Source: JBQCEE01 sp051960575
GTDB taxonomy: Bacteria > Actinomycetota > Actinomycetes > Mycobacteriales > Jatrophihabitantaceae
Assembly: GCF_051960575.1 (NCBI RefSeq)
Contig: NZ_JBQCEE010000247.1
Span: forward strand, 1-5,634
Length of the DNA: 5,634 bases
Reading direction: 5' to 3'
Of this stretch, positions 1 through 4,541 are shown piece by piece. The position numbers and the translations under genes are program-made. Numbering within the stretch: the first letter of the stretch is position 1; each line of letters opens with the position of its first letter. Below the pieces are notes generated by a model, which worked only from the letters and a program-made list of their open reading frames with translations, was not told the origin of the DNA and did not search any database.

Positions 1-651
1 GATCCGCTTGAACTTCCGCTTCGGACGGGTGCGGTCGAGCACCGCCACCTCGAGCTGGGCGGCCGGCAGCTCGCGCGGCGCACCGTTCGCCCCGCCGACG
101 CTGCCGAGGGCGTCGACGGCGATGCGCAGGGCGTCCTCGAGCGACTGCCCGGCGACGAAGGTCTCCTTCACCTTGGCGTTCAGCGCCTCGGCCGGGCCGC
201 CCATCACCAGGAAGTCCGGCTCGTCGACGATCGTGCCGTCGTAGGTGAGGCGGTACAGCTGGTCGTCGTCGGGCGTCGCGCCGACCTCGGCCACGCAGAT
301 CTCGACCTCGTAAGGCTTCTGCTGCTCGGTGAAGATCGAGCCGAGGGTCTGCGCGTAGGCGTTCGCCAGCGCACGGGCCGTGACGTCGCGGCGGTCGTAG
401 CTGTAGCCGCGCAGGTCGGCCAGGCGGATGCCGGCGACCCGCAGGTTCTCGTACTCGTTGTACTTGCCGACGCCGGCGAAGCCGATGCGGTCGTAGATCT
501 CGCTGACCTTGTGCAGCGCCGAGCTGGCGTTCTCGGCGACGAAGAGGACGCCGTCGGCGTAGGTCAGCACGACGACCCCACGTCCGCGCGCGATGCCCTT
601 GCGCGCGTACTCGGAGCGGTCGCGCATGATCTGCTCGGCCGAGGCATACAA
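1..651 (-). CDS. prcA: 20S proteasome alpha subunit PrcA (3' end missing)
   Basis: Alpha subunit of the bacterial 20S proteasome; in the family, seven copies form each outer ring, gate the chamber and dock the Mpa/ARC ATPase. I translated 217 codons by hand, open to the window edge. It shows typical PrcA blocks: EQIMRDRSEYARKGIARGR near the start, YADGVLFVAEN (31-41), ALHKVSEIYDRIGF (45-58), GKYNEYENLR, RGYSYDRRDVTARALAN, then LGSIFTEQQKPYEVE, and LEVAVLDRTRP close to the cut end. Lys48 aligns with Mtb PrcA Lys52, a residue I recall as part of the activator-docking pocket. About 25-30 C-terminal residues are probably missing. The start is a TTG, because AGGAG lies 7 nt upstream and no ATG or GTG is available in frame before residue 9. 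It begins 26 nt after the prcB stop, in the usual prcB-prcA order. Identification is firm; the exact start is less so. Confidence 0.97.
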   Translation of the reverse strand, partial: MYASAEQIMRDRSEYARKGIARGRGVVVLTYADGVLFVAENASSALHKVSEIYDRIGFAGVGKYNEYENLRVAGIRLADLRGYSYDRRDVTARALANAYAQTLGSIFTEQQKPYEVEICVAEVGATPDDDQLYRLTYDGTIVDEPDFLVMGGPAEALNAKVKETFVAGQSLEDALRIAVDALGSVGGANGAPRELPAAQLEVAVLDRTRPKRKFKRI

Positions 652-658
652 CGGCAGG

Positions 659-663
659 CTCCT
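659..663 (-). promoter_or_regulatory. Ribosome binding site of prcA
   Basis: AGGAG on the minus strand, 7 nt before the TTG codon at 649-651. It lies in the short prcB-prcA spacer and decides the start: TTG is the only plausible initiator at a proper distance. An ATG one base upstream-shifted (out of frame) would not give the PrcA frame. Confidence 0.75.
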
Positions 664-677
664 GTCAAGTCCCCCGG

Positions 678-1505
678 TCAGCTGCCCGGCCGGGCGGCGC
701 GGTCGTCGAGGATGGCGCGGACGGTGGCGGCGAGCTCGTCGTCGCCCACCCGCTCGGTGCCGTTCGCGGTGGCGAGGCGGACGACCGGGTAGATGCCGCG
801 GGTGATGTCCGGGCCGCCCGTGGCGGAGTCGTCGTCGGCGGCGTCGTAGAGCGACTCGACGGCCACGCGCACCGCCGCGGCGCGGTCGAGGCCGGGGCGC
901 CAGAGCTTCTTCAGGGCACCGCGCGCGAACAGCGAGCCCGAGCCGATCGAGTGGTAGTACTGCTCGGGATAGCGGCCGCCGGTGACGTCGAAGCTGTAGA
1001 TCTTCGCCGCCTCGGCCGGGTCGGTGGCGTCGGGGTCGTAGCCGGCGAACAGCGGCACGACGGCGAGGCCCTGCATCGCCTCGGCCAAGTTGCCGCGGAT
1101 CATCGTGGCCAGCCGGTTCGCCTTGCCGTCGAGGGTCAGCTGCGTGCCCTCGATCTTCTCGTAGTGCTCGAGCTCGACGATGTAGAGCCGGACGATCTCG
1201 ACCGCCATGCCCGCGGCGCCGGCGATGCCCACCAGCGAGTAGTCGTCGGTGGCGAAGACCTTCTCGATGTCGCGCTGGGCGATCAGGTTGCCCGCCGTGG
1301 CGCGTCGGTCGCCGGCCATCACGACACCGTCGGCGTAGATCAGCGACACGATCGTGGTGCCGTGCGTGATGACCGCGCCGTCGGGCACCTTGCCCGGCAT
1401 CAACTCGGGCGCCGCGGCCGCGAGGAACTCGGTGAACGACGAGGAACCGGGTGCGGTGGCGAAGCGGAGGATCCCGGTCGGACCACCGGCTCGGTCATGG
1501 TTCAC
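678..1505 (-). CDS. prcB: 20S proteasome beta subunit PrcB (catalytic)
   Basis: Catalytic beta subunit, an N-terminal threonine hydrolase that forms the two inner heptameric rings and cleaves pupylated, unfolded substrates. The 275-aa precursor starts with a 49-residue propeptide (including SSFTEFLAAAAPELMPG) removed autocatalytically before Thr50 in the HGTT motif. Counting from mature Thr1, the expected catalytic partners are present: Asp17 (Asp66, in AGDRRAT) and Lys33 (Lys82, in RDIEKVF). Other family blocks are GIAGAAGMA (93-101), YYHSIGSGSLFARGALKKL and GGPDITRGIYPVV. The start is GTG with AGGAGG 4 nt upstream; the overlapping ATG is in another frame. Length is normal for actinobacterial PrcB (Mtb about 291 aa). 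It lies 72 nt after the nuclease gene and 26 nt before prcA, and is presumably cotranscribed with both. Predicted fully active. Confidence 0.98.
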   Translation of the reverse strand: MNHDRAGGPTGILRFATAPGSSSFTEFLAAAAPELMPGKVPDGAVITHGTTIVSLIYADGVVMAGDRRATAGNLIAQRDIEKVFATDDYSLVGIAGAAGMAVEIVRLYIVELEHYEKIEGTQLTLDGKANRLATMIRGNLAEAMQGLAVVPLFAGYDPDATDPAEAAKIYSFDVTGGRYPEQYYHSIGSGSLFARGALKKLWRPGLDRAAAVRVAVESLYDAADDDSATGGPDITRGIYPVVRLATANGTERVGDDELAATVRAILDDRAARPGS

Positions 1506-1509
1506 GCTG

Positions 1510-1515
1510 CCTCCT
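1510..1515 (-). promoter_or_regulatory. Ribosome binding site of prcB
   Basis: Perfect AGGAGG on the minus strand, 4 nt before the GTG start at 1503-1505. It fixes the GTG as the start of prcB and shows that this gene has its own strong initiation site inside the operon. Confidence 0.8.
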
Positions 1516-1577
1516 GCTCGCGTCTGGACGTCGCCGTCGACCCTACTCAGTCGCGGGTCGGACGCTCGTCGGCGCGG

Positions 1578-2294
1578 TCAGGCCGCGCAGACGTCGTCCG
1601 GACCGCCGGGCGTGCCGGGCGGTTCGGGCCGGTTGGTCTCGTCGAAGCCGCCGTCGAGGCCGAGGAGGAGCGAATACGGCGGCAGCTCGGCGAGCGGCTG
1701 CTCGGAGTGCCTGCGCAGGTACTCGATCGCCGCGAGCATGAGGTCGGGCCGATCGCGGAACTGGCCGAGCGCGCCGTTGCAGTTGAAGCAGAGCAGCGCC
1801 CGGACGCGGCCGGTCACGTGGTCGTGGTCGACATGCTCGGCCGGCGCCGCGCGGCAGATCGCGCAGAGGCCGTGCTGTTCGGCGAACATCGTGTCGAAAT
1901 GCTCGACCGTGATGCCATACCTGCGGCGCAATTGATAGTTCCGATTGCCACCATGTCGCTCGACCGACACCTTGGTGCGGATGTTGAAGCACGGCTTGCA
2001 ATAGGAGCCGTAACCATCGGTCGTGCTGCGATTGCGCGGGAATTGATCCTGTGGCTTGACCTGCTCGCAATCCGGGCACCAACGGTGCCCGTCCGGCACA
2101 CGGAGATCTCGTGGCCGCTGCTTCAATTTCCTCGGGCTCAGCCGCTTCCGGCGACTCGCCTCATCGCGGGCGCGTCGACAGAGCGTGCAATAGAACGCCA
2201 AGCCGTCTCGGCGACGGGAATCGCGCGTGAAGGCGCTGGCCGGCTTCTCCTCCTGACAATCAGGGCAGAACTTCTTTTCCGGCGCTTCGGACAT
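1578..2294 (-). CDS. HNH nuclease, recombination endonuclease VII family, with duplicated N-terminal zinc module
   Basis: A 238-aa predicted zinc-dependent DNA nuclease. Two similar zinc modules come first: C10-x2-C13...C36-x2-C39 and C73-x2-C76...C99-x2-C102. The endonuclease VII/HNH core follows: C144-x2-C147, HVDHDH (154-159), then C169-x2-C172-N173. Against T4 endonuclease VII, Asp156/His157 match Asp40/His41 and Asn173 matches Asn62, while the position of T4 Glu65 holds Leu176. The core therefore looks catalytically competent. A Gly/Pro-rich tail ends the protein. The family cleaves branched or mismatched DNA in phage T4; the role here is unknown. The ATG lies 15 nt after the pup stop, in the same frame and with no good Shine-Dalgarno, suggesting translational coupling to pup. 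GC is lower than in neighbours (about 58-62% in 1921-2100). Family call is strong; any proteasome role is inference from position only. Confidence 0.88.
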   Translation of the reverse strand: MSEAPEKKFCPDCQEEKPASAFTRDSRRRDGLAFYCTLCRRARDEASRRKRLSPRKLKQRPRDLRVPDGHRWCPDCEQVKPQDQFPRNRSTTDGYGSYCKPCFNIRTKVSVERHGGNRNYQLRRRYGITVEHFDTMFAEQHGLCAICRAAPAEHVDHDHVTGRVRALLCFNCNGALGQFRDRPDLMLAAIEYLRRHSEQPLAELPPYSLLLGLDGGFDETNRPEPPGTPGGPDDVCAA

Positions 2295-2309
2295 TTCGGA
2301 GGAACCGGA

Positions 2310-2510
2310 TCACTCCCCGCCTTTTTGGACGAACGCCCTGACGAAATCCTCGGCATTCGATTCCAGAACGTCGTCGATCTCGTCGAGAATGGCGTCGACG
2401 TCCTCGGTCAACTTCTCGTGCCGTTCGGCGACGTCGCTGGAGGCCTGGACCTCCTCGACCTCGTCCTCCTGCTTGCGCGGACGACTCTGCCCGCTGTCCT
2501 GAGTCGGCAT
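2310..2510 (-). CDS. pup: Prokaryotic ubiquitin-like protein Pup
   Basis: Small protein modifier that PafA ligase attaches to substrate lysines, marking them for unfolding by Mpa/ARC and degradation by the PrcAB proteasome. The 66-aa product is very hydrophilic and acidic, with no Cys, as expected for a disordered protein. Residues about 20-55 (AERHEKL...DAILDEIDDVLE) form the helical segment that in the family binds the Mpa coiled coils. It ends FVRAFVQKGGE. The encoded C-terminus is Glu, so the Dop deamidation needed by Gln-ending Pups is not required for ligation. Lysines are K13, K33 and K63. The ATG at 2508-2510 is preceded by AGGAGG at 4 nt. A longer in-frame reading from a GTG at 2594 would give an atypical Gly/Ala-rich extension and is rejected. 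First gene of the operon in this window; dop is not directly upstream. Confidence 0.97.
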   Translation of the reverse strand: MPTQDSGQSRPRKQEDEVEEVQASSDVAERHEKLTEDVDAILDEIDDVLESNAEDFVRAFVQKGGE

Positions 2511-2514
2511 GCTT

Positions 2515-2520
2515 CCTCCT
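2515..2520 (-). promoter_or_regulatory. Ribosome binding site of pup
   Basis: AGGAGG on the minus strand with 4 nt to the ATG. It selects the 66-aa Pup start over the in-frame GTG 84 nt further upstream. Confidence 0.8.
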
Positions 2521-2592
2521 GCACCTGCGGCGGACCCGGGCGGCCCGCACCCCTTGCCTGTCAGTGCGACGCGGTGTCGCGTTGATGTCGCC

Positions 2593-2598
2593 ACCCTA
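2593..2598 (-). promoter_or_regulatory. Candidate -10 element for the pup operon
   Basis: Minus-strand TAGGGT fits the actinobacterial TAnnnT -10 pattern and would start transcription about 75 nt before pup. The hexamer 17 nt upstream is GGGAAA, a poor match to TTGACA; CTGTCA occurs nearer but at too short a spacing. Tentative. Confidence 0.3.
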
Positions 2599-2683
2599 GC
2601 CCGCGGGTGTGACAGTTTCCCGTCCTGTGGATCGGCCGGTCGGACGCGCCGGATGAGCCGCCGCGGCGCCGCCGGGCAGCCGC

Positions 2684-2689
2684 TACGGT
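2684..2689 (+). promoter_or_regulatory. Candidate -10 element giving a leaderless VOC mRNA
   Basis: TACGGT matches TAnnnT and ends 6 nt before the ATG of the VOC gene, so transcription would begin at or next to the A of the start codon. The absence of a Shine-Dalgarno sequence upstream of that ATG agrees with leaderless translation, common in Actinobacteria. No recognisable -35 box. Confidence 0.45.
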
Positions 2690-2695
2690 CGGGCG

Positions 2696-3130
2696 ATGAG
2701 CGTTCCGCCCGTGCTCGGCCTGGTCACCCTCGGCGTGCGCGACGTCGCCGCGGCCACCGCCTTCTACGAGCGGCTCGGCTGGCCGCTGTCGCCTGCGTCC
2801 GTGCCGGGCGACGTGAGCTTCTTCAGGACCGCCGGCGCCACGGTCGCGCTCTGGGGCGACGAGAGCCTGCGGGCCGACACCGCCGCGCCGGCGAACGGCG
2901 GCACCGCCTTCCGCGGCGTCGCCCTCGCAATCAACCTCCCGAGCCGGGAGGACGTCGACGCAGGTCTCGCCGCCGCGGTCGCCGCGGGCGGCAGCATCGC
3001 CCGGCCGGCCGAGGCGACCGACTGGGGTGGCTACAACGGCTACTTCGCCGATCTCGACGGCCACCTGTGGGAACTCGCGCACAACCCGCACTGGCCGCTC
3101 GACGAGCGCGGGCTGGCGCAACTCCCCTGA
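2696..3130 (+). CDS. VOC-superfamily (glyoxalase/bleomycin-resistance fold) protein
   Basis: A 144-aa single-chain protein with the two beta-alpha-beta-beta-beta halves of the vicinal oxygen chelate fold. The first half opens with LGLVTLGVRDVAAATAFYERLGW; the second starts near VALAINLPSREDVDAGLAAA and ends with the family signature GYFADLDGHLWELAHNP. Members act as metal-dependent lyases, isomerases or dioxygenases, or simply bind and sequester compounds. The C-terminal Glu ligand (in LWELAHNP) is present. The usual His that opens strand 1 (as in HVTL) appears to be Leu9, and the matching position of the second half is not His, so metal catalysis is doubtful. The substrate cannot be inferred. 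Transcribed away from pup and towards the SDR gene, as a single-gene unit. The ATG is chosen for its nearby -10 box and the conserved length; cytosolic, with no signal peptide. Confidence 0.88.
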   Translation: MSVPPVLGLVTLGVRDVAAATAFYERLGWPLSPASVPGDVSFFRTAGATVALWGDESLRADTAAPANGGTAFRGVALAINLPSREDVDAGLAAAVAAGGSIARPAEATDWGGYNGYFADLDGHLWELAHNPHWPLDERGLAQLP

Positions 3131-3142
3131 CCGCCGAACGTA

Positions 3143-3158
3143 CTCAACTGATGTTGAG
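3143..3158. terminator. Small inverted repeat between convergent genes
   Basis: CTCAAC-TGAT-GTTGAG: a perfect 6-bp stem with a 4-nt loop, overlapping the SDR stop codon and starting 12 nt after the VOC stop. It is symmetrical, so could act in both directions, but the stem is short and only half GC, and no T-run follows on either strand. It may be a weak shared terminator or chance. Confidence 0.25.
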
Positions 3159-3911
3159 CGCGTGCGTCGCCGTCGAGCCGCCGTCGGCGACGAACTCGCC
3201 GCCGGTGCAGTAGGAACTGCGGTCGCTGGCGAGGAAGAGCACCAGCTCGGCGATCTCCTCCGACCGCCCCATCCGCCGCAGCGCCAGCTTCTTGGTCACC
3301 GGGCTGAGGTCGACCTCGGCGCCGCCGCCGATCGCGTCCTGCACCATCTTGGTGTCGATCATGCCCGGGTGCACCGAGTTGACCCGGATGTTGTCCGGGC
3401 CGAGCTCGAGCGCGGCGACCTTGGTCATGCCGCGGATGGCGAACTTCGACGACGCGTAGGCAACGGTGAAGGGCATGCCGGCCAGCCCCTCGACGGAGGA
3501 GACGTTGACGATCGATCCCCCGCCGGCGGCCTTGAGCGCCGGGATGGCGGTCTTCATGCCGAGGAAGCAGCCGAACTGGTTGATACGCACGACGCGCTCG
3601 TAGTCGGCGAGCGCGGTGTCGGCGACCGCCGAGAAGTGCAGCACGCCGGCGTTGTTCACCAGCACGTGCAGGGCACCGAAGGTGCGCACGGCGTCGGCCA
3701 CCGCGGAGGTCCAGTCGTCCTCGGACGACACGTCGAGATGCCGGTAGTAGGCCGCCTCGCCGAGCTCGTCGGCGAGGGCCTTGCCCGCGTCGTCCGAGAC
3801 GTCGGCGATCACCACCCGCGCGCCCTCGCGGACGAACGCGCGCGCGGCGGCCGCGCCCTGTCCGCGCGCGGCGCCGGTGATGAGCGCGACCTTGCCGTCG
3901 AGATCTCCCAT
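3144..3911 (-). CDS. SDR oxidoreductase, 3-alpha/20-beta-hydroxysteroid dehydrogenase-like
   Basis: Classical short-chain dehydrogenase of 255 aa. The Rossmann glycine motif is TGAARGQG (12-19). Asp37 at the end of strand 2 (VVIADV) predicts NAD(H) over NADP(H). NNAG is at 86-89, and the catalytic tetrad is Asn111, Ser139, Tyr152 and Lys156 (YASSK). The NSVHPGM segment follows at 178-184. From memory, length and many blocks (HLDV, FGCFLGMKTAIPALK, GGGSIVNVSS, ALELG..NIRVNSVHPGM, the GG near the end) resemble Streptomyces 3-alpha/20-beta-hydroxysteroid dehydrogenase closely. The true substrate may still be another secondary alcohol, since SDR substrates are hard to infer. The ATG is preceded by GGAAG at 5 nt. 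It lies 28 nt after the membrane-protein gene, possibly as the last gene of that operon. Soluble, cytoplasmic; all catalytic residues are intact. Confidence 0.93.
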   Translation of the reverse strand: MGDLDGKVALITGAARGQGAAAARAFVREGARVVIADVSDDAGKALADELGEAAYYRHLDVSSEDDWTSAVADAVRTFGALHVLVNNAGVLHFSAVADTALADYERVVRINQFGCFLGMKTAIPALKAAGGGSIVNVSSVEGLAGMPFTVAYASSKFAIRGMTKVAALELGPDNIRVNSVHPGMIDTKMVQDAIGGGAEVDLSPVTKKLALRRMGRSEEIAELVLFLASDRSSYCTGGEFVADGGSTATHALNIS

Positions 3912-3939
3912 GCGAGCTTCCGCCTTCGTGTGTCGAGGG

Positions 3940-4530
3940 TCAGAGGTGGACGTCGGGCCTGCACACCCGGCAGGTGGTCAGGCCGCTCTCGGTGCCGGTG
4001 AGCACGCGCAGGTCGTCGCGGTGCGCGATGAGCGCGCAGTCGCGGCGGTGCACCGTCGTGCCGGCCGGCCCGGCGAGCACCGGCACCGCGCCGGCGTCGG
4101 CGAGCTCGGGTGACGCCACCCCCGCCTGCTGACGCGACACGAGATCGGCCAGCACGAGGATGGTGTCGGCGATCTGCCGCGACGACTCCTTCTGGTCGTT
4201 GGCGACCTTCGCCAACCACGCGCCGAAGTACAGGAAGCCGCCGACGAAGGCCAGGCCCAGCCCGAGACACCCGCCCGAGATCAGGTAGGGGAACTGGTCG
4301 TAGCTGTACTTCGTGTGCGCCGCGCCGTACCAGCCGACGCAGATGAGGATGACGCCGAACGGCATGAGCACCGCGCCACCGGTGAACAGCACCAGCTGCA
4401 GCGTGCGATAGCGGTTGTCACGCGCCGCGGCAGGGTTGCTGACGCGCGGCGCCGGCGCGCCCGCGTGCACGCCGTTCGCCTGCGGTGTCGGCCGCGGCGC
4501 GGGGCGGGTGGGTTCCTTGACGAACGTCAT
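3940..4530 (-). CDS. Two-helix membrane protein with C-terminal His/Cys metal-binding motif
   Basis: A 196-aa protein I do not recognise as a named family. A Pro/Ala-rich N-terminal tail (about 1-40) is followed by two hydrophobic helices, about 45-70 (LQLVLFTGGAVLMPFGVILI...) and 82-106 (YLISGGCLGLGLAFVGGFLYF), separated by a short polar loop. A helical stretch (about 108-135, NDQKESSRQIADTILVLADL) comes next. The tail contains H161-x3-C165 and C187-R-V-C190-R-P, a spacing like small Ada-like or nuclease-associated H/C-C-C zinc motifs. With two helices, both ends probably face the cytoplasm, placing the metal site inside. The ATG at 4528-4530 is preferred over an upstream TTG (4545) that overlaps the previous stop, although its ribosome site (GAGAGAAG) is weak. 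It follows the surface-protein stop by 11 nt, indicating coupled translation. Confidence 0.8.
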   Translation of the reverse strand: MTFVKEPTRPAPRPTPQANGVHAGAPAPRVSNPAAARDNRYRTLQLVLFTGGAVLMPFGVILICVGWYGAAHTKYSYDQFPYLISGGCLGLGLAFVGGFLYFGAWLAKVANDQKESSRQIADTILVLADLVSRQQAGVASPELADAGAVPVLAGPAGTTVHRRDCALIAHRDDLRVLTGTESGLTTCRVCRPDVHL

Positions 4531-4541
4531 GGTCGCTTCTC

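Larger units (their letters stand above)
2511..2695. promoter_or_regulatory. Divergent intergenic region between pup and the VOC gene
   Basis: 185 nt without a supported gene, separating the pup operon (minus) from the VOC gene (plus); promoters for both must lie here or overlap the coding ends. I see one candidate -10 element per direction (listed separately), the pup ribosome binding site, and no convincing -35 boxes. No long inverted repeat or clear operator was found by eye. Confidence 0.6.

Noticed and set aside
951..2585. Long plus-strand open frame of 544 codons
   Set aside because: It runs antisense across prcB, the nuclease and pup, all securely identified on the minus strand. Its product is Arg/Gly/Val/Asp-rich with no domain, the usual shadow of high-GC genes.
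2310..2594. 94-codon version of Pup from a GTG at 2594
   Set aside because: The added 28 residues are Gly/Ala-rich and unlike Pup, and a strong AGGAGG sits exactly before the internal ATG at 2510.
2561..3121. Minus-strand frame opposite the VOC gene
   Set aside because: Low-complexity Arg/Val/Gly product, no ribosome site, and it covers the intergenic region; a shadow frame.
2509..3213. Plus-strand frame overlapping the VOC gene
   Set aside because: Its product is almost entirely Arg/Gly/Ala-rich and covers the divergent promoter region and the VOC gene, which has clear family motifs in another frame.
3027..4001. Plus-strand 324-codon frame opposite the SDR gene
   Set aside because: Antisense to an SDR with complete catalytic residues. 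Its His/Gly/Val/Arg-rich product shows no domain.
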